DNA of 64,000 nt. Origin: Pyrenopolyporus hunteri (Eukaryota; Ascomycota; Sordariomycetes; Xylariales; Hypoxylaceae). The DNA is taken from the NCBI GenBank assembly GCA_902806595.1, contig CADCXC010000010.1, forward strand, positions 620,001-684,000. The letters run 5' to 3'. Below the pieces are notes generated by a model. The model had not been told where the DNA came from, made no database searches, and saw nothing but the letters and a program-made list of their open reading frames with translations. This document shows, piece by piece, positions 23,746 to 36,395 of the stretch. The translations under genes and the position numbers were made by a program. Numbering within the stretch: position 1 is the stretch's first letter; each line of letters begins with the position of its first letter.

Positions 23746-26700
23746 ATGTTGGATTCTGGCCAAGCTCCCGCCGGAGAGCAGGAAGACTTGCGGTTAGCTA
23801 TGGCTGAGAAGGGAACGGGACAAGGTTCCATTTCGTCTGATGATTCGTCGCTACAAGACGACGAAACACGAATAGCTACACTCGCGCGAAGCCTCACTCG
23901 AGAGAGCACCTGGTCCCGCAATTATCAAGATGTGAATCCGTTCCTGAATCCTCCACCTGCCCTCGATCCAAATTCTCCTGAATTCGACGCGAGACGATGG
24001 GTTAGGACTCTGATGCACGCCTTTGCTCGGGAGCCTGATAAATACCTCCGCCCACCCGTTGGCGTCTCCTGGCGCGATTTAGGGGTCCACGGCTTCGGCA
24101 AAGACACCGACTACCAGAAAGACATCCTCAACATCCTCTGGCGAGCGCCTCTGATTGCCAGAGAGTGGATTTCGAAGAGGCAGCAGAAGATACAGATCCT
24201 GGATGAGTTCGATGGCTTGGTGAAGAGTGGTGAAATGTTATTGGTTCTGGGCCGTCCCGGCAGGTGAGTACTTGATCTTCATTCGTCTATAAGGCCTGAG
24301 TGCCAACTGAGCTGACAATACCGGATATTAGTGGTGTCTCGACTCTCTTGAAGACAATATCAGGCCATGTCCACGGCCTTTACCTTGACGAAAAGTCCCA
24401 TATAAATTATCAAGGTTGGTCCAATGTCCGGTGTGGGAAATACTAGTCTCGCTAACCAGTGTCACAAGGGATACCATGGGACCTAATGCACAGCCGCTTC
24501 CGAGGAGAAGTTATCTATCAAGCCGAGACCGATATCCATTTTCCTCAGATGACAGTTGGCCAGACGTTGGAATTTGCCGCATTGGCTCGCACGCCCAAGA
24601 ACCGTCTGCCGGGCGTTAGTCGCCAGGTGTACGCGCGGCATTTGAGAGATGTGGTCATGGCCATTTTCGGAATATCGCATACTGTGAACACGAGGGTAGG
24701 CAACGATTTCATCAGAGGTGTGAGCGGTGGCGAGCGGAAACGAGTTAGTATCGCCGAGGTTACCTTGAACCAAAGCGCCATTCAGTGCTGGGACAATAGC
24801 ACTCGGGGCTTAGATTCTGCAACGGCCCTCGAATTCGCAAAGACTCTTAGACTCTCCACTGAGTTAGGAGAGACCGCGGCCATCGTCGCCATGTACCAAG
24901 CCTCGCAACCTGCCTATGACGTAAGTTTCCAAAGGGGTCGTTGATTTTCGTCCTCAATCTTACATTTCGACAGGTTTTCGATAAAGTGGCCGTCTTATAT
25001 GAAGGGAAGCAGATATACTTCGGTCCCAAAGACGAAGCCAGGGCCTACTTCACCGACATGGGATATCACTGTCCGGACCGTCAAACCACAGCTGACTTCC
25101 TTACATCTCTTACGAATCCATCCGAGCGGGTGGTGCAGCCTGGCTTCGAGGGCAAGGTCCCACGCACCTCGGATGAGTTTGCGAGGGCGTGGAAGCAGAG
25201 TGAGGCGAGAGCTCGGCTCTTGAGGGAAATTGAGGCCTTCGAGCAGGAGTATCCGATTAGAGGCCAGCATCTTCAAACCCTCAAGGAGTCCCGCAAGATG
25301 CAACAAGCCTCATTCACGTGAGTCCTCCTCCTGACCATGAAGATATTAAGGGGGACTCCTGATCTAATGGTTTCCACAGGCGAAATAACAGCCCGTATAC
25401 TATTTCCATCCCGATGCAGATCCGCCTTTGCATGACCCGAGGATTTCAGCGTATCGCCGGAGACCTGACTTTCGCTGTTGTCACTGTCCTAGCCAACCTC
25501 GTCATATCCATTACTCTTGGGAGTATCTACTTCAGACTTCCCCCTGTCGCCGAAAGCATGAATAGCCGATTGATTCTTCTCTACTTTGCCATTGTCTTCA
25601 GCGCCTTAAGTAGCGCTTTAGAGGTATTATCTTCCGACTATACGCGGAAAAAACGGACAGCTGACCGTTACAGATATTCTCCCTCTACGTCCAGCGGCCT
25701 ATTGTCGAAAAGCAGTCTCGCTATGCATTGTACCACCCCTTTGCGGAAGCAGTCGCTTCCATCGTCTGCGATTTACCGACCAAGATCTTGTCTGCCATAT
25801 GCTTTAATATCCCCTTGTACTTCATGGCCCAACTGCGACAAGAGGTCGGCCCCTTCTTCATATTTCTGCTCTTTGGATTCGTCTGTACGCTTACGATGTC
25901 CATGATCTTCCGGACTATCGCGCAGACAACCCGTACTATTCAACAGGCGGTAACACCCGCCGCCATCTTCGTATTGGGTCTGGTCATATATACCGGGTTC
26001 ATTCTCCCGACGCGGAACATGCAGGGCTGGCTTCGCTGGATTAACTATATAGATCCGATCGCCTATGCTTACGAGAGCATGGTTGTCAACGAATTTTCGA
26101 ATCGGAAGTTCCCGTGCTCTCAGTTCGTACCGATGGGTCCCCCATATGCGAATGCCACCCCGCTGGAGAGGACGTGTTCCGTCGCGGGTGCCTTGCCCGG
26201 CGAAGACTTTGTCAGTGGCGATTTATTCATCAACGGGAGCTTTGGCTTTTACCATTCTCATCTCTGGAGGTACGTTTAATCAGAATCTTAGGTCTCGTGC
26301 CTGTTGCTGATTAGATCGCTAGAAACCTGGGAATTCTTATCGGGTACATCGTCTTCTTTTCGATTGTGTATATGCTCGCTGCGGAATATCTCTCGCTCGA
26401 ACCTTCTAAAGGCGAAGTGCTAGTCTTCCGCCGAAACCACATCATTCCCGGCGTTACGAAGAGGGCCCGAGATGAAGAGTCTGGAAAGATCGCGGCTTCG
26501 TCCGCTAAGACGTTAGATCTTCCGCCCGGAGACGAAAAGAAATCCGCTGCTCCTGTGAAGCAAATGCCCGAGGCCGGCAACCGGAGAATCTTCCACTGGG
26601 TCGATGTGTGCTACGATATCACCATAAAAGGTCAACATAGACGGATTCTGGACCATGTTGACGGATGGATTAAGCCGGGGACGCTGACTGCGCTAATGGT

Positions 26701-28799
26701 ATATCTTCCGTTACTGTATCCAGATTTGATGTAGCGGCTAACGAGAGTGTAGGGTGCGACCGGAGCAGGAAAGACTACGCTTCTCGACGTATTGGCTGAC
26801 CGTGTGACTATGGGCGTCGTTAGTGGTGACATCCTAGTGAACGGAATTCCTCGCGGAAACGCGTTTCAGAGACAGACCGGTTACGTTCAGCAGCAGGATA
26901 TCCATCTCGAAACCGCCACCATTAGGGAAGCCTTACGATTCAGCGCAGCGCTTCGGCAACCGTTCACCGTACCAAAGAAGGAGAAAGACGCTTATGTCGA
27001 GGAAGTCATTAAGCTTCTAGATATGGAAGCTTACGCAGACGCTATAATTGGTGTGCCTGGTGAAGGTGAGTCTGAGCAGCGGCTCGAGAAACTTTTTTTT
27101 CTTTCTTTTTTTTTAAAAGAAAAAAAAATAAACTAATCCAGCGCCTAGGTTTGAACGTCGAGCAACGCAAGCGCCTGACCATTGGAGTCGAGCTCGCCGC
27201 GAAGCCGGATTTGCTCATTTTCTTCGACGAACCTACGTCTGGATTGGATAGCCAGACGGCGTGGTCAATCATGAGCCTATTGAGAAAGCTGTCTGATAAC
27301 GGCCAAGCAATCTTGTGTACGATTCATCAGCCCTCCGCAATGCTATTCCAACAGTTCGATCGGTTACTACTTTTAAGCTTTGGAGGGAAGACGGTATACT
27401 TTGGCGACCTCGGCGAAAACTCTAAGACCCTCACCAGCTATTTCGAGCGACATGGCGGAACCCCCTGTGGAAGCGAAGAAAACCCCGCCGAGTGGATGTT
27501 GCGAGTAATCGGTGCCGCGCCCGGAGTTCACGCTGAGCAGAACTGGTCCGAAGTCTGGCGTAGTAGCGAGGAGTATGAGGCCGTGAAAAAGGAGCTTAGG
27601 ATTATGGAACTAGGGCCGCCCGGTTGTGACAACGCCCCTGTCGAAACTGATAAGATGTCGACCGCCTACTACGCGACGCCTTTCAGCTACCAGTTCCTTC
27701 TATGTACCAAGAGAGTGTTCGAGCAGTACTGGCGCACTCCTTCGTATATCTACGCCAAATTGATACTCTGCGGTGGCACGGTAAGCCCAGATGGAGCTCA
27801 GAGTGCCTATCTCGTACTAACTTCGTCGTAGTCTCTTTTCATCGGATTGTCCTTCTTTAACTCCCCGTTGACGCTGTCCGGCCTCCAGAACCAGATGTTC
27901 GCCATTTTCATGCTCCTCGTCATCTTTGCGTTCCTCGTCTACCAGACCATGCCTCAGTTTATGTTGCAACGGCAGCAGTACGAAGCGCGAGAGCGGTCTT
28001 CCCGGGCGTACTCGTGGTATACATTCCTTCTCGCTAACATGGTCGTCGAGGTGCCTTGGAACACGCTGGCCTCGCTCCTAATGTTTGTCCCGTTCTATTA
28101 CCTCGTGGGGATGAACGAAAACGGCATACCGACGGATTCCGTTACGGAGCGTGGGGGGCTTATGTTTTTCCTACTTTGGTCGGTCCTAGTCTTCGAGTCT
28201 ACGTTTGCGGACATGGTTATCGCTGGCGTAGAGACGACTGAAGTTGGCGCCGTCCTCGGGCTACTGTTGTTTGCAATGTCTCTGATATTTTCTGGGTGAG
28301 TCTATCGTTGCTGGAAATAATATGCTGTCGCTGACTCGTCTGGGGAAGTGTCATGGTTCCTCGGAGCGCTCTACCTGGCTTTTGGATCTTCATGTATCGC
28401 GTCTCACCGTTTACATACATCATCAGCGCAATGCTCGCTGTAGGCGTTGCGAACCACGAGGTTCGCTGTAGCGATCTTGAGCTTCTGCACTTCCAACCAC
28501 CTCAGGGAGAGACTTGCGGCGCGTACATCGGCCCGTACAATCAAGTCGCTTTCGGAGCGATATACAACCCTGAAGCCACATCGAACTGCAACTTCTGTTC
28601 TTTAGCGGAGACCAACACATTCCTCGCGAGCGTCGACTCGTTCTACGGTGATAGATGGCGCAATCTCGGTTTGATATGGGCCTACATCGCCTTCAATATT
28701 GCTGCTGCTCTATTCCTCTATTGGGTTGCGCGGGTGCCTAAGAAATCAGACTGGAAGATTCTTCAGGATCTTAAGCAACGCATCAAGCAGCGGCATTGA
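23746..28799 (+). CDS. PDR-type (ABCG) multidrug ABC transporter
   Basis: Eleven exons: 23746-24263, 24332-24414, 24469-24920, 24974-25317, 25380-25623, 25674-26269, 26323-26698, 26753-27065, 27149-27780, 27832-28295 and 28349-28799; all phases agree, 1490 residues. Full-size plasma-membrane drug efflux pump, order NBD1-TMD1-NBD2-TMD2. NBD1: degenerate Walker A GRPGSGVST (169-177), restored across intron 1; signature [10 protein letters not shown]; Walker B side [14 protein letters not shown]2: canonical Walker [10 protein letters not shown] (872-880); PDR signature [15 protein letters not shown]; Walker [16 protein letters not shown]. Membrane domains include the PDR motifs around [31 protein letters not shown] and YMVSPFTYI-like [11 protein letters not shown]. 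The third exon could start at 24460 instead (three more residues); 24469 gives the usual YQGIPWD. The residue before S in the first Walker A is V where the family mostly has C. Confidence 0.93.
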
Positions 28800-31550
28800 T
28801 CCTCATGCGAATTACTGTTATTGTGCCGACCCTCTTGGCGCTTATTAGATATGTCGGATATATTGGGTGTACTGGATGCCTCTGCGTTACGAGGCGCTCA
28901 TTCTTATTTTCTAGGATCAGCGATGACATCTTAACATTCTTCTCTTCGAGTCGGGTAGTCCCTCGTCGTATCTCTTTATTGTTGTTTTTTAGGTTAGATT
29001 TTGAGATATATATGTGAAATAGAACTTAGATACTGGGAATAACCCCAGTCCGAATAATATATTCCTTTCCCTTTTATAATTGTAGGGAAAAACTTGCGTA
29101 GGGGAATGGTAAACAGGAAAATATGGAGATGAGACGGGAGACGCGACGTGGGACCAGGCTTAAATCGGCATAGGAGGATCTCTAAGCATGTTGCACAAGA
29201 CAAGGGGGACTAGCGGCTAGCGTGGAAAACCTGGAGACTTTGAATGCGATGATCTCGGTTAGTAGCCTGCACGTCCTGATAGGTACAGGTACCACAGAAT
29301 AGGCGATAAGCTGGTCGAGGTGCTTAATGTCAATTCTTTAGTGTCCATGTACCTGCTTAGGCTGGTGGGTACCCATATATTGCTCACCTTTCTCCAACGT
29401 ATTGTACCTACCTAGGCAAGTAGGACCTCGACCAGCCCGATCCGTCCGAGTCTTTCATGTAATACCACCTACATGCATGCTTTTTGCTTTATCTCTCCTA
29501 CGTCTTTCGTATAAATAGTGCAAATCAGGGAGATGTATCATGTTATGACACGATACAAACATGGATGCTGCCGCTCGATGTAGCCTAGAGGAAACAAGAT
29601 CAGTTTCAGTCATTAGTAATTTCAATTTACTTAACTTGGTCAGATATCAACTAAGCCGGCCGGCATGTCAGCGTCTGTGTCCAATGACCGGGTCCCATAA
29701 GAAAGCCGTAATAAATAAGATGGTCACATATACCTCATAGCTTAGTAGACTGCTTACCTAGGTAGGTACCTGCCCGTATCATAGGGGGGATACTCTGATG
29801 GTAGACGATGCTCGGCTCTTTCGATCAGGCCTTATATACAGCACTGAGAGTTTCATTCGAAAAGCGCTCCATTGCTACCCTACTCCAGCTGCTAATCCGC
29901 CTTCGATACTATATGCTCAATATATTCGGCTACACCGTGAGAGGCATGGAGGGTTACGACACTGACTGCCGGTTATTTGCACGGAATTTAGAGTGTTCGT
30001 GTAAGAGAGAAAGAATAGTTGCCAAGTAATCCTACATAATGTTAATGTAACTAACGGACATAATAAAATTCGCTCAGTCTACCATGAGAGTACCACAAAG
30101 GTTTTCAATGGAGGGTTTTCAATGGGTTTTCTTCTGTCTTGTCTCCATCTACTTATGTCCCGATCGGTTACTGTGTGGTACAATACATAATTATTACACT
30201 ACCTACGAAGGTTGTTCCAAGTCAGAATCGGGTAATTGTATGTAAGACTCCCCCTGAAGGAAAAAGTTTCGGTTTCCCGAAGAAGACGCCCCCAGCCTTG
30301 AGGCTAGGAGGTACCCAAGCGCCTCAAACCCCTAACCATGTCGTCCTAGTAGAGCACCCGTTCGCAGGTTTGGCGGCGAAACTAGGCGAAACTAGGGCTT
30401 GTTAGCCACTTGTAGCTAGGTAAAACCCCACTTGGGCGCCCCAGAGCCCTGAACCGCCCGCTTCAGTTAGCTCTTTGAATTGGGTTGAGGATACCTGGTG
30501 GATACTGGTATGGTGGGTACAAGCGGTGGTATCCAATGTCGCAGCATCGCTACGATGCCCGCCATACCTGGCTTGGTACCCCTTCGGATACTGGCCTAGG
30601 CGTGCCATAATTGACCCTAACTTCCACCATCTAACCGCCTAACCACCTAACCACCTAACCGCAACACCGACCTCGCTAAGTACTTCGGGGCTTGGACTGG
30701 AGTGGGAAATCTTCATCTACGATCTTCCTCCTCCTCTTCCAGCTCACCTTTGTCTTTGTCTTTCTCTCTCCCTCTCCGCCTCCCTCCCGTCTTCTCTCCA
30801 GCAGGTTCTCTCTTTCCCCTTCCTCCTAATTAACACGTACGTTAATAAGATGTTTCGCTCCGCCCTGCGTCTTCTTTAGCGGCGACGCCCTCCTACGGTC
30901 ACCATACACTAATTCCTCCTCCCTCTCTTCTCCACGGACAGAGGCTCCATTTGTCGCCGCTTAGTCTCAATCCCTATCTCGAACCTACGACAACTCTCAC
31001 CTCAGACTGCACGCGTATCCTTGTGCCTCTCGTTAATTTTATGATGCCAATTGGTTAGAACGTCGCTATTGCTCCCTTCAGCGTGAGAAATCGTAGTGGT
31101 AATTCTTAATTCACCTGGACCTCCTCCGCCGCCCTCGTTTCGACACCCGGCAATGCCAAGGTCTTCCAATCCTCCTTGGCCAAGCTCGATCGACTCGTGA
31201 AGATACCCCACGGCGCGTTCTTTTGTTGCTGACTGCGAGTACACATTCTTGACTTACCCAACCACCTCGAGTTCCCGAGTCGTACCGCCTCTACCTATCT
31301 TTCGGCCGCCCGCAGCGTCTTTGTCTTATCTCTTCCTTCGAGAGGTGTCGTTCGAGGTCGCACCGACTTCCCGTAGGCGATAATTGGTTGCACAAGACCT
31401 GTCAACTTACCGAGGTTCTGCAGGGGTCTACTGCACGTTGTGGCCTTCCTAGGCAGATACCCGCTATAGAGTTGATTGTCTTGCCGTGCTACCGAACAGT
31501 CTGGTCGGTATTCGAGGAGAGGGGAGGGGGCGCGGTTCTCGACCTGCAAA
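28800..31550. other. Long intergenic region with pyrimidine-rich promoter
   Basis: No gene supported in 2.75 kb. The left end is the 3' region of the ABC transporter. GGTACC/TACCTA motifs cluster at 29280-29420 and 29755-29775. Imperfect copies of CCTAACCAC lie at 30627-30665. A C/T-rich tract at 30715-30830 and the T/C-rich stretch to about 31000 look like the core promoter and long 5' leader of the next gene. Confidence 0.5.
30627..30665. repeat. Short imperfect tandem repeat (CCTAACCNC)
   Basis: Four to five imperfect copies of a 9-bp unit CCTAACCAC/CCTAACCGC. It resembles, but is not, the telomeric CCCTAA unit. Confidence 0.7.
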
Positions 31551-33609
31551 ATGGCGTTGCCGCTGTCTCTTCACCACGACGAGGATCGTTCCGTTCTTCT
31601 TTCCGACTCTGAAGATGACGACCTGCTCCCTGCCCCCCGCCGAGCCCGCGAGCCGACCAGATCCGAGTCTATGGAGCGTAAAGAGGCCATGCGCCAGAAG
31701 ACCAAAGATGCAGCAGCCAACATCCCAACCCACCCGATCCCCGCCATGCAACCGGCCTTTTCCGAGTCCCTGATCGAGGCTACCGACAGTCCCGTACTTT
31801 CAAAGCCGAAGCTTAAGTTTGCTGCGGCAAGGGAGCGCAGGAACTACTTGCTGGATGGTGCCAAGGAAGACAAGCTGCATAACGAGCTATGGCGGTACCG
31901 GCCCGGCCAGAAATACCATGAGCTCTGGAAGCTCATGGCCCAGATATCGTTCGGCGTGTACCTGCTGCTGAACGGAATCGCAAATAGTAATGAGCAGGTG
32001 GTCAACATTCTGCAAGGTCATATCGATGAGGTGGACGAATTTCTGGAAACGACGCTCGAGGACGTTAACCTCGCGATTAAGGATATCCGAGAGCGTATAG
32101 ACCTTCTGAAATTACCGATGCAAAATATCCAGACCTTTGAGCAGATGCTAGAGGATCGCAATTTTCGTCTGCAGATAGTAACTGGAAACGAGAAGATCGA
32201 ACACATCGTCTCTCGAACAACTACTGCCCTCGAGGCTACGGTTATGGATATTGGCGAGGGATTATTGGCCACTAAGGAGTTCGCGACGTACCTCGGAGAC
32301 CAGCACGACCGGGCCTGGCGCCAGCAGCGGCCAGACGTGGTAGAGATATTCGACGCGATGAGGGGGAACGCCCAGGGTTGGTACAAGGCCTTCCTCGAGC
32401 TACAGCGCACGACGTCGAATTTGCGCGCCCTCCTTAACAAGCTAGACCGGATGGTGTCCGAAATGAACTATCGCGCGGGCGAGGTGAGCCGGAGGACAAG
32501 AGTAAGGATCACCTCAATCTCATAGGCTTATTATGAGTACACTAACTTTTTGGTAGGCGAGCATCGTTCCCTTCTCTACCCCGACGGACCCTCTTCCGCC
32601 GAAGAGCAGTTCGCGAAATTCGTCGATGCAGTCGTTTGATAGGCGCCAGCCAGGCCCCGGGCTTTCTAAGAGGACGTCCCAGAAGTCTGTATCGGGTTCA
32701 GCCGGAACTCGGGAGACGCTCATGATCGTCCAGTATAACGCCCCGATCGAGCCGATGTCACCGGTAGAGCTGGAGGCGGAGAGTGTTCCGAGACCGGTCA
32801 CGGCCGTCGAGGAAGATTTAGCACCCGAACAGGAGGAGAAAGAGGTGAACGCCGACCCACCGGGAGACGAGGGTCTTTACATCTTACAGCCGCGGACCTA
32901 TACGCCGCAACCACCCGCCCCAATCCCTTCGCCGAGAATCCAAGACCCCGACCCGCCAATCGCGAAAGTAGAGGAACAGCCGAAGCGCACGTCTTTGCGT
33001 CAGAGGCTATCTCTGAAGGGAAACAATCTTCCCGAAGCAATCCAGGTTCCGCCACGCAACGCCCCGGAGCTCCAGAGACCCCAATACCTGGCCGCGCAGC
33101 ACCAGTCTCCCGTGTACCAATCCTCGCGCGTATACCAAGGCCCGGACTCTGCCTACGGTTCCGACAATGAAGCCCGGCTGCCTATTCGTTCGATGACCGA
33201 GTATGGGGATATGATGCCGCCGCCGGTTTTCCAAACAACGGCGATACCCTCTCCGCGTTCGGATCAGCAGCATTACTTTCCAGTGCGAGCAAGCCCTCAC
33301 TCGCCTCTACAGCAGAGGCCGTGGACGGCCGGTACGCACATGCATCCGGGCTACCTGCGGAATCAGCCGTCAGCAATGGGGATGAGTATGCTGAGCAACG
33401 TTACAACTCTCAACCCGGAAAACCACAAGACGGTAAAGAAGAAGCGTAGCGCGTTCGGGTGGCTGAAGAAGGCATTCTCCTTGGACGATGAGGAGCGTGC
33501 CGAATTCGAAGCAAGGAGAGCTCAGCAAACGCCCAATCCGTATTACGAAGGTCGGAGCCCCAGGTTCCTGGACGGGAAACGTTTACCAGAATACAGACGC
33601 CATCAATAA
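31551..33609 (+). CDS. Conserved-looking protein of unknown function with helical N-terminal half
   Basis: Two exons, 31551-32483 and 32557-33609 (intron 73 bp with ACTAAC branch site), 661 residues. I do not recognise the family. The first ~40 residues are acidic (SDSEDDDLL). Residues about 100-310 are predicted helical and well conserved in appearance: ELWRYRPGQKYHELWKLMAQ, a hydrophobic stretch ISFGVYLLLNGIANS, then long amphipathic heptad-rich helices (NILQGHIDEVDEFLETTLED and following). The second half is proline-rich and probably disordered, with a basic patch KKKRSAFGWLKKAFSLDDEE near the C-terminus, similar in kind to the basic patch of the Msb1-domain gene. The start is the first ATG after a long C/T-rich leader; the frame is open further upstream but without an ATG. 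Confidence 0.8.
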
Positions 33610-35196
33610 TGTGATTGATGAGATGGCGTTGGCGTTGTGAAAGCCCTGTTATTGGGAACTCTCCGAAGCGGCGATCAGCAGACGTATGATTTTTGGATGG
33701 GGCCGCAAAATCTAATGAGGGGGCGATCGATTTGATCTGCGGTGTGATCGACATATACCAAGAGCTTAAACGGATCGTACCGCAGTTTGCGCAAGACGGA
33801 GAGTCACGACGCTATTCTTGCCGGGGCCGCTTCATCTGCCAGTGCTAAATCGAAGTCTTTCGACGCGGGTTACCACCAAATCACTGTGCACGACCTACTT
33901 GCGCTGCTCCCTACGCAGTCGGGGACGTCTGATATGGCCCGATATAACTCTATCCGTCAAATAAAAACCCGAAAGCTAATACCTACTCCCCGGATCTCGA
34001 GCGGGATAACGGGAAGCTTAATATTGAAGTTGCACGCTTTAATATACTTAATACACCATAATACAGGGATAGGCCCTGGAGAAAAAGATAATCAGTTCCA
34101 TTGGCATCCGAAGGATGACATTGTCTATCTATCTATATATGGTTTCTTGACATAGAACACCGCGTGCGTTCCTTCTCGAGATTCCACATCATTTTACGGC
34201 GTTATCGTTTGTATATACGTGCGGGCGTATGATACGGGGTGACTACTTGATGGCATAGCGATGCATTTGCGATGCGTGGAGTTTTGAAGGGGCGGAGCAC
34301 TGAGGGTTCAGCTGGTCCGTTGCTATTTGATCGAAATAATCGTAGTTATAAAAAGCGTTTTTGGTTGGTTTATATGATCTATTATATTTGGTTGTCTTCC
34401 TAGTTGACATTGAGTGATATGATGCTATCTTCTATTGTAAAAGGTTATATACTGTACAGTGTGAGCGCGTCAAATACTTGACTCTCAGGGATCGGCTGAG
34501 ACGCATCTCGATGCGGCTTTACATCTTAAGAGGTGGATCTAACCAAGTGAGATCTAAGAACATCTGAGAACATCTGAGATCGTGATGTCTGGTTCGGACA
34601 ATATATCTTACATACATGGCGCCTAGGACGTCCCATCTCATCTGGGTTGATATAGGTATTGGTACAGTCTTTTCTATCCTAACCTTATATAAGTACAGAG
34701 GTACGCCTACATGTATAATATGCGTGCAATACGTACTATGTGAAGCCCGTCTCCGAAGCGTCTTAGCGTCTCCCCCCGCAAGCCTCGGCGCCCGTCCCTG
34801 TAGGTACTAGCGCGGCTTCTAGATCCTCCCCCTGTCCTTTAAGGTTGTGTAGGTACATATGTCTGATCTCGCTTCGGCTCCCAGTTTACGTACAGCCTAG
34901 GACCTCCAAGTAGGCTGAGTACTGTAGGTACATACAATACACGTATTTCATATCAGCTGAGCCTAGTTCAAGCCTCGTTTTCTTCCATTTATACCTTTCC
35001 GTCATCTCCTAATGCATTGTACTTTAGTCCCGTCACCAGCGCTTACCCTCTCGCTTCTTAACTTAATTTAAATACCGCCCAAGCCATCGAAGATCTAATG
35101 TAAAGTTAGGGACCCGGTCTACACTCTCATTTACCTACCGCAACTTTGAACAATAACTCCCCCGACTCCGCCAAAGAATCGGTAAGGCAACTAGCC
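33610..35196. other. Intergenic region
   Basis: No gene supported in 1.6 kb. The frame at 33787-34155 (122 codons) follows directly on the 3' end of the preceding gene and lacks motifs. A direct repeat of GAACATCTGA occurs at 34558-34577, and TAGGTAC motifs at 34850-34930. Confidence 0.5.
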
Positions 35197-36395
35197 ATGC
35201 TACGCGCCTTTGCCTTCGGCACAGGCCGCTGGGACCCGGAGCATCGCTTCGAGACGTCATGGCTGTTTTCGCCGTACGTGCTCTTCGCGTTGCGGGCGCT
35301 AATGGTAAGTCTGGTCTACCTACATACATACTTCGCATCGCTGCCTCAGAACCGTAGTCGTGCATGTGCCCATTTACCCAGATTTTAAACTCGAGGCGTG
35401 TGCCACCGTCGCAATCGTGCGTCGATACATGCCGTATACGGCCCAGCTGAATCTGCGACGGTGGGTTACATGTTGTGATACCGTCTGAGCTTTTATCCGC
35501 TGCTGTGGAACTGCGACGTCCGCCTCAAACCTAATCTACGTAGAGCCTTTCCTTTCTGGGTGTACGACACTCACCTGCCTACATGTATCTACCTATCCAT
35601 CCCAGCCCTCCAAACCTAAGAACCAGATCCACGCTGTCTCGGACGAACAGGCGCTAACCGTCCTCCTAGTCCCTCTACGCCTTCGTCACGCTGCTCTTCA
35701 ACCTCGGGTACCAGTGCGCGCACGCCGACCTGGGCGGGTGCGAGGCCTCGCGCAACGAGTTCTCGTACTTCACGGTGCTCACGTACTGGGGGCTGGCGTT
35801 CTACCTGCTCGTCTCGGCCGCGCACACGCTCGGCTTCGCGCGGTACGGCAGCGCGCCGCTGGACCGGTGGCCGCGGCCGCTGCAGGCCCTGCACGCGCTG
35901 CTCTACAGCACGGTGACGTGCTTCCCCCTCCTCGTCACCGTCGTGTACTGGGGCGTGCTGTACGACCGCGGCCCCGCCTGGTTCCCCACCGTCTACGGCG
36001 GCTGGTCCAACGTCAGCCAGCACGCGCTCAACAGCCTCTTCGCGCTCTTCGAGGTCCTCCTCACCCGCGCCCCGCCCCAGCCCTGGATCCACGCCCTCTG
36101 GCTCGTCGTCCTCATGGCCTTGTACCTCGCCCTCGCCTACGTGACCCGCGCCACCAAGGGTTTCTACACGTACCCCTTCCTCGACCCGGGAAAGACTGGG
36201 TCCCTGGTCGCCGCGTACGTGTTCGGCATCGGCGCCGCGACCGTGCTCATCTTTGTGATTGTTAAGGGCGTCATTTGGCTGCGCCAATGGATTACGGAGG
36301 AGAAGATGGGACGCCGGGGTGAGTTTGCGAGCGGTGCGGACTGGAGCAGAGAGCGGCGCGAGCTCATTACCGTGGAGGGATCGACGGGGAAGTAG
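35197..36395 (+). CDS. FAR-17a/AIG1-like multi-pass membrane protein
   Basis: Two exons, 35197-35304 and 35670-36395 (a rather long 365-bp intron), 277 residues. Six or so hydrophobic segments: LFSPYVLFALRALM (continued in SLYAFVTLLFNLGY), FTVLTYWGLAFYLLVSAAHT, LLYSTVTCFPLLVTVVYWGV, IHALWLVVLMALYLALAYV and AAYVFGIGAATVLIFVIV. The pattern, with NVSQHALNSLFALFEVLL as the conserved internal His segment and GFYTYPFLDP later, fits the FAR-17a/AIG1-like family. Animal AIG1 and ADTRP of this family are membrane hydrolases of fatty-acid esters of hydroxy fatty acids that use a Thr and a His; the fungal members are not characterised to my knowledge. Exon 2 is much richer in GC than its surroundings, with almost only C or G in third positions, so long antisense frames appear there. 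Confidence 0.8.

Noticed and set aside
24460..24468. Alternative acceptor CAG giving three extra residues (VSQ before GIPWD) in the ABC transporter
   Set aside because: Frame-compatible, but the family sequence at this point is YQG followed directly by I-x-WD, which the acceptor ending at 24468 gives.
30627..30665. Telomeric CCCTAA repeat
   Set aside because: The unit is CCTAACCAC (9 bp), not the 6-bp telomere unit.
33787..34155. 122-codon frame just after the 661-residue gene
   Set aside because: Likely 3' untranslated sequence; composition not protein-like.
35616..36287. Long open frames on both strands (about 180-220 codons) overlapping the AIG1-like gene
   Set aside because: They are by-products of the extreme GC of the real exon: composition is nearly all R, A, P, V, G, E with no structure, and the real frame has membrane spans and family motifs.
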